From NCBI GenBank assembly GCA_021802555.1, contig JAJZRU010000015.1:1-60636 (forward strand): DNA of 60,636 nt, given 5' to 3'. Shown here piece after piece: positions 24,811-33,821 of the stretch. Every line of letters begins with the position of its first letter. Within the stretch, counting starts at the first letter, position 1. Source of the stretch: Pseudomonadota bacterium. GTDB lineage: Bacteria; Pseudomonadota; Gammaproteobacteria; Burkholderiales; Thiobacillaceae. A program made the translations under genes and the position numbers. A model generated the notes under the pieces. That model saw only the letters and a program-made list of their open reading frames with translations. It had not been told where the DNA came from and ran no database searches.

Positions 24811-26976
24811 ATGAACATGCAAACCGCCGAGCGTAAACCCGTCTGCTACGAAGGCGCCACCCTGGCGCAGGCCCGCGAGGCGCTGGCCTCCTGGCTGCCG
24901 GCGCAGGAGCGTGCGGCGGTGGAGCCGGCCCTGACGGCGCTGTTCGCGCCCGCAGCGGAAAACCGCCCGGTGCCCGACCCCAAGGCCATCGCCCATGCCG
25001 TGGGCAGCGCGCTGATCGTCGCCGAGTTGCGCCTGGGGCTGGACGCCGTCCAGGCCGCCCTGCTGTTTCCGCTGGCGGGCGTGCGCCCCGCCGCATTGGA
25101 GGAGTTCGGCGCCGCCGGCAAGCTGGCCGCGGCTGTCGCTTCCATGGCGCGCATCGAGCAGTTGGCGCGCGATACGGCGCTGGCGGCCGGCGATGGCCAT
25201 CAGCAGATGGAGGCGCTGCGCAAGATGGTGCTGGCCATGGTGGAGGACGCGCGCGGCATCGTCGTCAAGCTGGCCGAGCGTACCCATGCCCTGCGTTGCG
25301 CGGCGCGTGCGGATGAGGCGCTGCGCCGCCATCTCGGCCAGCAGGCGCGCGATCTGTTCGCACCGCTGGCCAACCGCCTGGGCGTGTGGCAGATCAAATG
25401 GGAGATGGAGGACTGGGCCTGCCGCTATCTGGAGGGCGACACCTACAAGCGCATCGCCCAACTGCTGGACGAGAAGCGCGCCGACCGCGAGCGCTACATC
25501 GAGGCGGTGATCGGCGGACTCAAGGGTGAGCTGGAAAGCCATGGTCTGCATGTCGAGGTCAAGGGGCGGCCCAAGCACATCGCCAGCATTCTCGCCAAAA
25601 TGCGGCGCAAGAACCTGGGCTTCGAGCAGCTCTATGACATCCGTGCGGTGCGCGTGCTGGTGGACACCGTGCCGGAGTGCTACACCGCCCTGGGGGTGGT
25701 GCACAACCTGTGGCAGCCCATCCCCGGCGAGTTCGACGATTACATCTCGCATCCCAAGAGCAACGATTACCGCTCGCTGCACACCGCCGTGGTGGGCCCG
25801 GAAGGCAAGGCCCTGGAAGTGCAGATTCGCACCCTGGACATGCACCGCCAGGCCGAGCTGGGCGTGGCCGCGCACTGGCGCTACAAGGAGGGCGGGCGGC
25901 ACGATGCGCGCCTGGAGGAAAAAATCGCCTGGCTGCGGCGCATTCTGGAATGGAAAGACGACGTCGCCGACGCCAGCGAGTTTGCCGAGCAGTTCCGCAC
26001 CGAGCTGTTCCAGGATCAGGTCTACGTCCTCACGCCGCAGGGCCATGTCATCGACTTGCCGCGCGGCGCCACGGCGGTGGATTTCGCCTACGCCCTGCAC
26101 ACCGATGTCGGCCACCGCTGCCGGGGAGCGCGCGCGGACGGCGTCATGGTGCCGCTCAACACCCAGCTTGCCACCGGCCAGCGCGTGGAGATCCTGACCG
26201 TCAAGCAGGGCGGTCCCAGCCGCGACTGGCTCAACCCCAACCTCGGCTATCTCAAGACCGGGCGCGCGCGCGCCAAGGTGCGGCAATGGTTCAAGCAGCG
26301 CGAGCATGGCGAGCTGCTGGCGCTCGGTCGCAGCCAGTTGGACAAGGAACTCAAACGCCTGGGCAAGAGCGACGTGTCCCAGGAGAAGCTTGCCCAGGCC
26401 CTCAAATTCAAGGGTGTGGAAGAATTCCTCGCCGCCCTGGGGCGCGGCGACGTGAGCCAATCCATGCTTATCCAGGCGCTGCGCGAGAGCGGCGTCGCCG
26501 CGCCCCAGGCTGCCCCGCCGCGCCCGCTCCGGGCGCTGCCCGGCCGCCATGCGGTGGTGGTGAGCGGACTGGGCGAAGTGCCGGCGACGCTGGCGCGCTG
26601 CTGCAAGCCCGCGCCGCCCGATGCCGTGGTGGCCTACAACACGGTGGCGCGCGGCCTCACCCTGCACAGGCAGAATTGCGCGGCGCTCGCCAAGCTCAAC
26701 CCCGAGCGCCTGCTGTCGGCGGCATGGGGCGGGGAGCTGGCCGCCGCCTTCGAGGTCGGGCTGGAGCTGCGCGCCTTCGATCGCCAGGGCCTGCTGCGCG
26801 ACGTCTCCGATGCGCTCACCAAGGAGCGCGTGGACGTGGTGCGCGTCAATACGGAAAGCCAGGGCGAATATGCGCGCATGGCCATTACTTTCAAGGCGCG
26901 CGACGCCGCGCAACTGGGACGCCTGCTGCAGCGCCTGGCGCGGGTGGAAAACGTCTTCGAGGTGAAGCGGGCGTAG
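24811..26976 (+). CDS. relA: (p)ppGpp synthetase RelA
   Basis: A 721-residue alarmone synthetase. The N-terminal hydrolase-like domain lacks the HD dyad (the region reads ALLFPLAGVRPAALEEFGAA), so hydrolysis is not expected, which marks RelA rather than SpoT. The synthetase domain has VKGRPKHIASILAKMRRKNL and DYISHPKSNDYRSLHTAVVG. TGS (VYVLTPQGHVIDLPRGATAV), a zinc-finger-like region (LARCCKPAPPDAVVAYNTVA) and a C-terminal ACT/RRM domain follow. It would respond to uncharged tRNA on ribosomes. It follows comEC directly. Confidence 0.96.
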   Translation: MNMQTAERKPVCYEGATLAQAREALASWLPAQERAAVEPALTALFAPAAENRPVPDPKAIAHAVGSALIVAELRLGLDAVQAALLFPLAGVRPAALEEFGAAGKLAAAVASMARIEQLARDTALAAGDGHQQMEALRKMVLAMVEDARGIVVKLAERTHALRCAARADEALRRHLGQQARDLFAPLANRLGVWQIKWEMEDWACRYLEGDTYKRIAQLLDEKRADRERYIEAVIGGLKGELESHGLHVEVKGRPKHIASILAKMRRKNLGFEQLYDIRAVRVLVDTVPECYTALGVVHNLWQPIPGEFDDYISHPKSNDYRSLHTAVVGPEGKALEVQIRTLDMHRQAELGVAAHWRYKEGGRHDARLEEKIAWLRRILEWKDDVADASEFAEQFRTELFQDQVYVLTPQGHVIDLPRGATAVDFAYALHTDVGHRCRGARADGVMVPLNTQLATGQRVEILTVKQGGPSRDWLNPNLGYLKTGRARAKVRQWFKQREHGELLALGRSQLDKELKRLGKSDVSQEKLAQALKFKGVEEFLAALGRGDVSQSMLIQALRESGVAAPQAAPPRPLRALPGRHAVVVSGLGEVPATLARCCKPAPPDAVVAYNTVARGLTLHRQNCAALAKLNPERLLSAAWGGELAAAFEVGLELRAFDRQGLLRDVSDALTKERVDVVRVNTESQGEYARMAITFKARDAAQLGRLLQRLARVENVFEVKRA

Positions 26977-27000
26977 CGGCCTGCCGGACCAGGAGTAAGC

Positions 27001-27786
27001 ATGCGCCTGCCCGTCCACTATCTTCCCCACGGTGCCGGACCCTGTTTTTTCATGGCGTGGAATCCGCCTGACGCCTGGGCGGCGATGGGGAACTGGCTGA
27101 GTGGTCTGGTGGGCGAGTTGCCTGCGCCGCCCAAGGCCGTCGTGGTCGTCTCGGCGCACTGGGAGGAGGCCGCCTTCAGCGTCACCGCCGCGCCGCAGCC
27201 CGAGCTCATCTACGACTACTACGGTTTTCCGCCCCACACTTACGAACTGACCTATCCCACGCCGGGCGCCCCGGCGCTGGCCGCACGCGTGGTCGAATTA
27301 CTGGGTGCCGCCGGGCTGCCGGCGCGCGAGGACGCGACGCGCGGCTATGACCACGGCGTGTTCATCCCCTTCAAACTGATCCGGCCCGCCGCCGACCTGC
27401 CCATCGTGCAACTGTCCCTGCTGCATGGACTGGATGCGGCGCAACACCTGGAGGCCGGCAGGGCGCTTGCCGGCCTGCGCGACGAAGGCGTCTGGCTGGT
27501 GGGCAGCGGCATGAGTTACCACAACCTGCGCGCCTTCGGCGCGGCCCATCGCAGCGTGTCGGAGGATTTCGACGCCTGGCTCACGGCGGCCGTGCAAGAG
27601 CCGGCCGGACGCGAGCAAAAATTAGCTGGCTGGGAAGCGGCGCCGGCGGCGCGTGAGGCCCATCCGCGCGCAGAGCATCTGCTGCCCCTCATGGTGATGG
27701 CGGGCGCCTCCGCCGGAGAGGCGGGAGAGCGCGTATTCAGCGACGTGGTGATGGGGGTGAGGGTGTCGGGCTATCGCTTCGGCTGA
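27001..27786 (+). CDS. DODA-type extradiol ring-opening dioxygenase (LigB family)
   Basis: A 261-residue class III extradiol dioxygenase of the 4,5-DOPA dioxygenase/YgiD type. Metal ligands and active-site histidines appear in YLPHGAGPCF, VVVSAHWEEA, GYDHGVFIPF and SYHNLRAF. Other signatures are YDYYGFPPHTYELTYP and LVGSGMSYHN. It would cleave a catechol-type ring using Fe(II) or Zn; the natural substrate is unknown. It starts 24 bp after relA. It is the last gene before a stretch of decayed mobile DNA. Confidence 0.92.
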   Translation: MRLPVHYLPHGAGPCFFMAWNPPDAWAAMGNWLSGLVGELPAPPKAVVVVSAHWEEAAFSVTAAPQPELIYDYYGFPPHTYELTYPTPGAPALAARVVELLGAAGLPAREDATRGYDHGVFIPFKLIRPAADLPIVQLSLLHGLDAAQHLEAGRALAGLRDEGVWLVGSGMSYHNLRAFGAAHRSVSEDFDAWLTAAVQEPAGREQKLAGWEAAPAAREAHPRAEHLLPLMVMAGASAGEAGERVFSDVVMGVRVSGYRFG

Positions 27787-28044
27787 TGCCAGCAGCCGAA
27801 AATGGCGCCGCTAGAAGTGTTTTCGTGGTACGGGCAATCCAGAATGCTTTGGTGAAGAAAGTCGTATGGATGGTCGGGGGCTCTGCCGGGCCAGTCGGCA
27901 GGAATGCGGTGGGTGTCGTCAGAAACGAACCTTAAGCCGGCATTCACTGCCACGGCATCAATCGGCAAGTTGGTGTCAGCGAGCGGACCTTATTCACAAC
28001 CAGTAAACTGATGGGGAAAGAACTGAACTAAGTGAGGCCTCAAC

Positions 28045-28160
28045 GTGTTTCCAACGCAAGAAGAATCGATGCGTCTGCTGGAAAATCTGTCTGAAAGCTT
28101 TGCGGTAGAAGTGAAGCAGTGGTTCGACGCCAGCGAATCCGAAGGCCAAGCGAAGGTAGT
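28045..28160 (+). pseudogene. Truncated 5' fragment of an AlbA_2/Schlafen-type ATP-binding protein gene
   Basis: From GTG 28045 (or ATG 28069) the frame reads MRLLENLSESFAVEVKQWFD followed by ASESEGQAKVVR. This matches the start of AlbA_2 (divergent AAA-4/Schlafen-like) proteins, which open with LLE-LxESxxVExKQWLD and a GxAKIVRA-like continuation. The similarity stops exactly where the first of three hairpins begins (28167), so the gene was broken by an insertion there. The family call rests on memory of the motif and is moderate. Confidence 0.5.
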
Positions 28161-28166
28161 CAGATA

Positions 28167-28244
28167 CCACCGGCAAAGCCGGTGGCTTGAGATGGTGAGC
28201 GCCTCAAAGGCGCCCATAACACCATGAGCCGCCCTTGGCGGCTC
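28167..28244 (+). repeat. Three tandem hairpins, possible mobile-element end or structured RNA
   Basis: H1 is CCACCGGC-AAA-GCCGGTGG (28167-28185). H2 is an outer ATGGTG/CACCAT stem with an inner GCGCCT/AGGCGC stem (28192-28225). H3 is GAGCCGCC-CTT-GGCGGCTC (28226-28244). The three are nearly contiguous and all have perfect arms. Closely packed short hairpins are seen at ends of Y1-transposase elements and in attC-like or RNA elements; I cannot assign it to one family. Confidence 0.6.
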
Positions 28245-28340
28245 ACCCCATGACCAGCTTCATCAACAAAGCCAGTTACCAATTCCGGTAACACCGGCGC
28301 AGCAGCTGCCGGCCCGCATCCACCTACCCAAGGAGGTTGT

Positions 28341-28493
28341 ATGGGAAAGCCCCCTAAGGAGAAACCCCCCGAAAATTCGGAGAACACTGGCAAGGAACCC
28401 CGTCGCAAACGCTCCTGGTTCATGGAGCTCCTGGTCAAACTGGCAGGCATAGGCGCCATGCCGCGGCACCCCAAAATGCCCAGGAGACGCTGA
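28341..28493 (+). CDS. 50-residue basic hypothetical protein
   Basis: A short ORF with a consensus ribosome-binding site, AAGGAGG at 28330-28336, 4 bases before ATG 28341. The product starts MGKPPKEKPPENSENTGKEP, continues with RRKRSWFMELLVKLAGIGAM and ends in a basic tail (KMPRRR). It has a disordered, charged N-terminus, one short hydrophobic amphipathic helix (WFMELLVKLAGIGAM) and a basic end. I do not recognise it. It lies about 100 bp after the three hairpins and may belong to the same element. Confidence 0.5.
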   Translation: MGKPPKEKPPENSENTGKEPRRKRSWFMELLVKLAGIGAMPRHPKMPRRR

Positions 28494-28584
28494 CATGACC
28501 CTGACCATATGCGCAAGGCTAACGTGCCGCTAGTTTACGGATTATGCTTTTGTTATTGGGCCCCTTCCGTGTCGCTTGGGATCT

Positions 28585-28640
28585 TGACCACTGACAGCTC
28601 CTCCCCATGAACCCGAAGTGGCCATGGGAAGGTTTTCCGG
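28585..28640. mobile_element. IS200/IS605-like terminal sequence (remnant)
   Basis: The sequence TTGACCACTGACAGCTCCTC followed by a CCCATG...CATGGG stem (28604-28609 and 28623-28628) closely resembles the widespread IS200/IS605-family end, which has GACAGCTCCTCCCCGTGA and a short hairpin. No tnpA or tnpB reading frame remains. Only an end fragment is claimed, from recall of the consensus. Confidence 0.45.
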
Positions 28641-28733
28641 CGGCCTTGAGGCGGATGCCGCCCGATGCTGATATGGCTATGCAATTTTTACGTAGGCGCC
28701 AGTAACGCTGGTTCCGTCTGCCGGCTGACCGCC

Positions 28734-29822
28734 TCAGCTTTGCGCACCCATGGCTTTGGCGCGCAAGGCGCTTTGTTCCAAGGCGGCTTGCTCAGGCGGC
28801 TCCAGCCACCCCTGCAGGTTTTCCAGGGCGATTTCGCCCAGCGCCGCGATCCAGGCCGGATGTTCGTTGAGGGCGGGAATGTAGCGATATTCGCCGCCGC
28901 CGCCGGAGAGGAAAGTCGCGCGGCCCTCGATGGCAATTTCCTCCAGGGTTTCCAGGCAGTCGGCCACGAAGCCGGGGCAGACGACGTCCAAGCGGCGCAG
29001 CTTCTGCTTGCCCAGTTCTGCGAGCGCGGCCGCGGTATAGGGCTTGAGCCACTCGGCGCGGCCGAAGCGCGACTGGAAGGTGACGCGGTAGTCGCCCGGC
29101 GCCAGCCCCAGGCGCTCGGCCAGCAGGCGCGCGGTTTTTTGGCACTGGCAGTGGTAGGGATCGCCCAACTCCAGGCTGCGCCGCGGCAGGCCGTGAAAGC
29201 TCATGAGCAGCAGGTCGCCGCGGCCTTCGCGCTGCCAGTAATCGCGCACGTTCGCGGCCAGCGCGCCGATGTAGGCGGGGTGGTCGTGATACTGGCGCAC
29301 CAGGCGCAGCCCTGGCAGGGCGCGGACTTTGCGCAAATGGGCAAACACGGCGTCGGCGGCGCTGGCCGTGGTGGAGGCGGCATATTGGGGGTAGAGCGGC
29401 AGCACCAGCAGGCGGTCGCAGCGCTCGGCGCGCAACTCGTCCAGGGCCGCGGCGACGGTGGGTCGTCCGTAGCGCATGGCGCAGCGCAGCGCGAACGGCG
29501 CCTGGCTGCGCTCGCCCAGCCAGCCCTTGAGCAGCTTGGCCTGTTTTTGGGTGTGCACGAGCAAGGGGGAGCCCTCGTCCGTCCAGATCGCGGCGTATTT
29601 GGCGGCAGACTTGCGCGGACGGGTGTTGAGGATGATGCCCTTCAGGATCAGCCACCACAGGGGCCGCGGGATTTCCACCACGCGCGGATCCCAGAGGAAT
29701 TCGCCCAGGTAGCGCCGCAATGCCGCCGGGGTGGGAGCATCCGGGGTGCCCAGGTTGACGAGCAGTATGCCCAGCTTGGAAGGTTGGTCATGCCGCTGGG
29801 AGGGCTCGGGCAGGTAGCTCAT
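28734..29822 (-). CDS. hemH: Ferrochelatase
   Basis: A 362-residue enzyme inserting Fe(II) into protoporphyrin IX, the last step of heme synthesis. Signatures are [73 protein letters not shown] (active-site His in SFHG), [17 protein letters not shown] and [15 protein letters not shown] with the conserved Glu. It is 3 bp downstream of hrcA on the same strand and thus co-transcribed. The final 15 residues ([16 protein letters not shown]) extend past the family core. Confidence 0.97.
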   Translation of the reverse strand: MSYLPEPSQRHDQPSKLGILLVNLGTPDAPTPAALRRYLGEFLWDPRVVEIPRPLWWLILKGIILNTRPRKSAAKYAAIWTDEGSPLLVHTQKQAKLLKGWLGERSQAPFALRCAMRYGRPTVAAALDELRAERCDRLLVLPLYPQYAASTTASAADAVFAHLRKVRALPGLRLVRQYHDHPAYIGALAANVRDYWQREGRGDLLLMSFHGLPRRSLELGDPYHCQCQKTARLLAERLGLAPGDYRVTFQSRFGRAEWLKPYTAAALAELGKQKLRRLDVVCPGFVADCLETLEEIAIEGRATFLSGGGGEYRYIPALNEHPAWIAALGEIALENLQGWLEPPEQAALEQSALRAKAMGAQS

Positions 29823-29825
29823 GAC

Positions 29826-30842
29826 TCAGGATTGCGACAGCGCGTTGGAAAGCAGGCGCGCGGTGACATCGACGATGGGGATGATGCGCTCGTAAGCCAT
29901 GCGCGTGGGGCCGACCACGCCCAGGGTGCCGACCACCTGACCGTTTACTTCATAAGGTGCCGTGACCATGCTGCATTCGTCCAGCGGCAGCAGCTCGGAC
30001 TCTCCGCCGATGAAAATCTGCACGCCCTGGGCGCTGCGCGACTGATCCAGCAGCTGCATGAGGGTGGTCTTCCGCTCGAAGGCGTCGAACAGCTTGCGCA
30101 AGGTGACCATGTTGGAAGACAGGTCGGCGACGTTGAGCAGGTTGCGCCGGCCCGAGACCACCACTGATTCGCGCCCTTCCTCCAAAGCCTCGCTGCCGGC
30201 CGCCGCGGCGGCGGCGAGCAGGCTGGTCATGTCGTCGCGCAGGCGGCCGAGCTCGTCGCGCAGCAGGGCCTTCACGTCGTCGAAAGTGCGCCCGGCGTAG
30301 TGGGTGTTGAAATAGTTGGCCGATTCGACCAACTGCGCCTGAGTGTAGGAATGCTCGGTGACCAGCACGCGGTTCTCCACCTCGCCCTTGAGGGTGACGA
30401 TGATGAGCAGGACGCGCTTGTCCGACAGGCGCAGGAATTCCACCTGGCGGAAGGACGGGTTGCGCCGCGGCGTCATCACCAGGCCGGCGAAGCGAGTCAG
30501 CTCGGACAGCAGGTTGGAGGCTTGGCTCAGGAGTTTCTGCGGGTCGGCGGGGGAAAGCTGAGCCTGCAGTTGGCTGTGCGCGGCTTCCTCCAGGGGTTTG
30601 ACGGTGAGCAGGGTGTCGACGAAGAAGCGGTAGCCGCGCGGGGTGGGCAGCCGCCCGGCCGAGGTGTGCGGGCTGGCGACATAGCCCAGTTCCTCGAGGT
30701 CGGCCATGATGTTGCGGATGGTCGCCGCCGACAGGTCCAAGCCGGAGTGGCGCGAAAGGGTGCGTGAGCCCACCGGCTCCCCCTCGGCGATATAGCGCTC
30801 CACCAGCGCCTTGAGGAGGATGCGGGCACGTTCGGTCAGCAT
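29826..30842 (-). CDS. hrcA: Heat-inducible transcription repressor HrcA
   Basis: A 338-residue repressor that binds CIRCE operators in heat-shock promoters and needs GroEL for activity. The winged-helix N-terminus is [20 protein letters not shown], then [20 protein letters not shown] and [20 protein letters not shown]. The core has [20 protein letters not shown] and the C-terminal end [24 protein letters not shown]. The gene starts at a divergent region shared with nadK. No CIRCE element is visible in that gap. Confidence 0.96.
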   Translation of the reverse strand: MLTERARILLKALVERYIAEGEPVGSRTLSRHSGLDLSAATIRNIMADLEELGYVASPHTSAGRLPTPRGYRFFVDTLLTVKPLEEAAHSQLQAQLSPADPQKLLSQASNLLSELTRFAGLVMTPRRNPSFRQVEFLRLSDKRVLLIIVTLKGEVENRVLVTEHSYTQAQLVESANYFNTHYAGRTFDDVKALLRDELGRLRDDMTSLLAAAAAAGSEALEEGRESVVVSGRRNLLNVADLSSNMVTLRKLFDAFERKTTLMQLLDQSRSAQGVQIFIGGESELLPLDECSMVTAPYEVNGQVVGTLGVVGPTRMAYERIIPIVDVTARLLSNALSQS

Positions 30843-30896
30843 CGTAAGAAGGAAAGTACGGCGTACACCCGCCTATGATAGCGCCAGCGGGCGCTG

Positions 30897-31059
30897 GCAG
30901 CCTGTCAGATTTGAGGCTGATCTACTGTGCCAGCGGGAAGAGCGGTCCATATCGGCCCATTTTTTCGTTGCATAGGCCCGCTATGCGCCTCAAAAATGGG
31001 CCTGTCTGTCCTCGCTCTCCCACTCGGCTCGCTATGATCGCTCAAGTCCGACAGGCTGC
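30897..31059. repeat. Nested palindromic (MITE-like) repeat between hrcA and nadK
   Basis: The outer arms, GCAGCCTGTCAGATTTGAG (30897-30915) and CTCAAGTCCGACAGGCTGC (31041-31059), match at 17 of 19 positions. Inside lie CGGCCCATTTTT and AAAAATGGGCC (about 30953-31001), and in the centre GCATAG and CTATGC. Almost the whole 163 bp can fold as one long imperfect hairpin. The design resembles short non-autonomous palindromic elements of betaproteobacteria. Confidence 0.7.
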
Positions 31060-31070
31060 TAGGCAGCACG

Positions 31071-31076
31071 TATAAT
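31071..31076 (+). promoter_or_regulatory. -10 box of nadK, very close to the start codon
   Basis: TATAAT ends 7 bp before the nadK ATG (31084). A transcript from this box would begin at or next to the ATG, giving a leaderless or nearly leaderless mRNA. No Shine-Dalgarno sequence is visible before this ATG, which agrees with that reading. Confidence 0.5.
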
Positions 31077-31083
31077 CCGCCCC

Positions 31084-31950
31084 ATGTCACTAGCCTTCCC
31101 CATCATCGCGCTGGCCGGCAAGTACGATAGCGTGGCCATCGGCGAGTCGGTGCTCAAACTGGCCCGTTTCCTCACGGAACGGGGCCACGAGGTCATTCTT
31201 GCGCGCCAGACCGCGGAGAATCTGGACATTCCCGATTACCGGATGGAATACCTGTCGGACATCGGCGGCATCGCCTCTGTGGTGGTGGTGCTGGGGGGCG
31301 ACGGCACCATGCTGTCCATCGGCCGCGTGTTGGCGCGCAGCAACGTGCCTCTCATAGGCATCAACCAGGGGCGATTGGGCTTTCTCGCCGACATTCCCCT
31401 GGACAACATGGAGGCGACCCTGGCCGACATGCTGGCGGGGCGCTTCCTGTCGGAGGAGCGCATCCTGCTGGACGCTTCGATCTACCGCAACCACCAGAAA
31501 ATCTACGGCGCCTGCGCCTTCAACGACGTGGTGCTAAGCAAGGCCGCCACTGGGCGCCTGATCGAGTTCGAGGTCTATGTCGACGGCGACTTCGTCTACA
31601 CTCAGCGCTCGGACGGCGTGATCCTGTCCACGCCCACGGGCTCCACCGCCTATGCCCTGTCCGCCGGCGGCCCCATCCTCTATCCCACGCAGGAATCCAT
31701 CCTGCTGGTGCCCATCTGCGCGCACACGCTGACGGCGCGGCCCATCAGCGTGGACAGCTCGCACAAGGTGGACGTGGTGCTGACCCATGCCGGCGATGCG
31801 CGCGTGCATTTCGACGGCCAGAGCTATTGGGACATGCAGGTGGGCGACCGCGTGCGCGTGGAGCAGGCCCCCCACAAGCTGCGCCTGCTGCATCCACTCA
31901 ATTACAGCTTTTACGAAACCCTGCGCCAGAAGCTGCACTGGGCCACCTAA
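31084..31950 (+). CDS. nadK: NAD kinase
   Basis: A 288-residue kinase making NADP from NAD. Motifs are VVVLGGDGTMLSIGR (GGDGT), INQGRLGFLADIPLD, ACAFNDVVLSKAATGRLIEF (NDVVL) and ILSTPTGSTAYALSAGGPIL. It is divergent from hrcA and followed by recN, the standard betaproteobacterial order. See the -10 box at 31071 for the unusual start context. Confidence 0.97.
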   Translation: MSLAFPIIALAGKYDSVAIGESVLKLARFLTERGHEVILARQTAENLDIPDYRMEYLSDIGGIASVVVVLGGDGTMLSIGRVLARSNVPLIGINQGRLGFLADIPLDNMEATLADMLAGRFLSEERILLDASIYRNHQKIYGACAFNDVVLSKAATGRLIEFEVYVDGDFVYTQRSDGVILSTPTGSTAYALSAGGPILYPTQESILLVPICAHTLTARPISVDSSHKVDVVLTHAGDARVHFDGQSYWDMQVGDRVRVEQAPHKLRLLHPLNYSFYETLRQKLHWAT

Positions 31951-32008
31951 CGGACATGGCGAATCGCCGCCCCGAATCATGAAACGCTCTTATCGCCCTG
32001 TCCGTTTC

Positions 32009-32041
32009 CCTCACCCCAGCCCTCTCCCAGAGGGCGAGGGG
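32009..32041. repeat. Interspersed CCCTCACCCC...GAGGG repeat
   Basis: The nadK-recN gap carries CCTCACCCCAGCCCTCTCCC followed by AGAGGGCGAGGG, an element seen scattered between genes in many proteobacteria. GCCCTC/GAGGGC can pair as a short hairpin. There is no clear T-run, so it is not a canonical terminator. Confidence 0.55.
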
Positions 32042-32073
32042 GACGCGGCAACGCTGCGCGTTGTTTCACGCTA

Positions 32074-33750
32074 ATGCTGCTGCGCCTGGCCATCCGCGAC
32101 TATCTGCTGGTGGAAAACCTGGAACTGGAGTTTGCTCCCGGCCTCACCGTGCTGACCGGCGAGACCGGCGCGGGCAAATCCCTTCTGGTGGATGCCTTGG
32201 CTCTGCTGTCGGGTGGGCGCGCCGAGTCCGACATGGTGCGCGCAGGAGCGGGCCGCGCGGAACTCGCCGCCGAGTTCGCCTTGGGCAGGCGCGCGGAGGC
32301 CCTGGCCTGGCTCGCGGAGGCCGGCATCGCGGCGGAGGACGACGCGTGTCTGCTGCGTCGCACGGTGGAGCGCGAAGGGCGCAGCCGGGCCTGGATCAAC
32401 GGCATCCCGGTCACCCTGGCGCAGCTGCGCGAGTTGGGCGGGATGCTGGTGGACATCCATGGCCAGCATGCCCACCATTCGCTGCTGCGCACCGACGTGC
32501 AGCGCGCTCTGCTGGATGAATATGCCGGCGCGCTGGATTTGGCCGGGGCCGTGGCGGCGGCTTGGCGCGCCTGGCAGCTTGCGGCCGAGCAGTGCCGCCA
32601 GGCGTTGGCCGAGCGGGACAGGCTTTCGCGCGAGAAGGCCGAGACCGAAGCGCTGCTGACCGAACTTGTGCCGGTGGAGGGCGATGCCGCGCGCTGGGCC
32701 GAGTTGGTCGCCGAGCACGGCCGCCTGGCCCACCTGAACAGCCTGCTGCAGGCTACCGCCCGGACGCTCGAATTGCTGAGCGAGGGCGAGAGCGCGGTGC
32801 TGGCGCAGCTCAATGGCGCGCGCCACGAATTGGTGCAGATGGGCGGGGTGGACCCAAGCCTCTTGCCGCTGGCCCAGGCCCTGGAGGGCGCGCAGACCGA
32901 GGTGCAGGAAGCCGCGCGCGAGCTGAAGCGCTATGCCGATCGTCTCAGTCCCGACCCCGAGCGCCAGCAGGAACTCGACCGCGGCATGGGCGAAATCCAT
33001 CGCCTGGCACGCAAGCACCGCGTCGCCCCGGAGGAATTGCCGGCACTGGCGGAGCGCTGCCGCACCCGCCTGGCGCAACTGGAGGCGGCGCGCGACCTGC
33101 GCCAACTGGGCGAAGCGGAAGCGCGCGCGCAGGCGGACTATGCGGAAAACGCCGAGCAGCTCAGCCGGATGCGCGAAAAAGCTTCCCGCGCGCTCGCCAA
33201 ATCGGTCAATGCCGCCTTGAAGGAACTGGCCCTGAGTGATGCGCGCTTTGCCGTCGTGCTGGAACCCTGGCCCGAGCCGCGTGCCGGCGGCCGCGAAAGC
33301 GTGGCCTTCCAAGTGAGCGCGCACGCCAGCCTGGCGCTCGGGCCGCTCGACAAAGTCGCATCCGGCGGCGAGCTCTCGCGCATCAGCCTCGCCCTGCAGA
33401 CCGTGCTGTCCAGCCGTGCGGGCGTGCCCACCCTGGTGTTCGACGAAGTGGACGTGGGCATCGGCGGCGCCGCGGCGGAAGCGGTGGGACGGCGGCTCGC
33501 GGCCCTCGCGGCGCAGCGCCAGGTGCTGGTCATCACCCATCTGCCCCAGGTGGCGGCCTGCGGGCGGCAGCACTTGCGCATCCGCAAGGCGGCCGCCAAC
33601 GGAGCCGTCGCCACCGAAGTCGAATTGCTCAACCGTGCGGCGCGTGTGGAGGAAATCGCGCGCATGCTGGGGGGACGGGAGATCACCGCGACAACGCGCA
33701 GGCATGCCAGCGAGATGCTGGCGCATTCGGAAAAACCTTCGTCCGCGTAG
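32074..33750 (+). CDS. recN: DNA repair protein RecN
   Basis: A 558-residue SMC-like ATPase of double-strand break repair. The N-terminal Walker A is LTGETGAGKSLLVDALALLS, a central coiled coil spans about residues 150-340, and the C-terminal half has the signature VASGGELSRISLALQ, Walker B TLVFDEVDVGIGG and VLVITHLPQVAACG. The length is typical. It follows nadK after 123 bp containing a repeat. Confidence 0.97.
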   Translation: MLLRLAIRDYLLVENLELEFAPGLTVLTGETGAGKSLLVDALALLSGGRAESDMVRAGAGRAELAAEFALGRRAEALAWLAEAGIAAEDDACLLRRTVEREGRSRAWINGIPVTLAQLRELGGMLVDIHGQHAHHSLLRTDVQRALLDEYAGALDLAGAVAAAWRAWQLAAEQCRQALAERDRLSREKAETEALLTELVPVEGDAARWAELVAEHGRLAHLNSLLQATARTLELLSEGESAVLAQLNGARHELVQMGGVDPSLLPLAQALEGAQTEVQEAARELKRYADRLSPDPERQQELDRGMGEIHRLARKHRVAPEELPALAERCRTRLAQLEAARDLRQLGEAEARAQADYAENAEQLSRMREKASRALAKSVNAALKELALSDARFAVVLEPWPEPRAGGRESVAFQVSAHASLALGPLDKVASGGELSRISLALQTVLSSRAGVPTLVFDEVDVGIGGAAAEAVGRRLAALAAQRQVLVITHLPQVAACGRQHLRIRKAAANGAVATEVELLNRAARVEEIARMLGGREITATTRRHASEMLAHSEKPSSA

Positions 33751-33821
33751 CCGGCGCGTACAGTTCGGTCAGCCACCGGCCGGCTTTCCGGGCCGGGCAA
33801 CGGAGGTCGTGAAAGGAATCA

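Larger units (their letters stand above)
27787..28733. other. Gene-poor scar with decayed mobile DNA
   Basis: This 947-bp gap holds a truncated AlbA_2-type gene start (28045-28160), three adjacent hairpins (28167-28244), one short ORF with a strong RBS (28341-28493) and an IS200/IS605-like end (about 28585-28640). The first 250 bp (27787-28044) contain no gene I can recognise. Base composition is visibly more AT-rich than in the neighbours. It looks like successive insertions and deletions between two conserved blocks. Confidence 0.6.

Noticed and set aside
27771-27968. A 65-codon minus-strand ORF overlapping the end of the dioxygenase gene
   Set aside because: No recognisable family, no convincing RBS and it overlaps a conserved gene end; it may be decayed sequence but I cannot support a gene.
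28160-28516. Minus-strand ORFs of 81 and 118 codons in the scar region
   Set aside because: They read through the hairpins and opposite the short plus-strand ORF that has a better RBS; composition is not protein-like.
28665-30167. A 500-residue plus-strand open frame opposite hemH and hrcA
   Set aside because: Shadow of two conserved genes; no family features.
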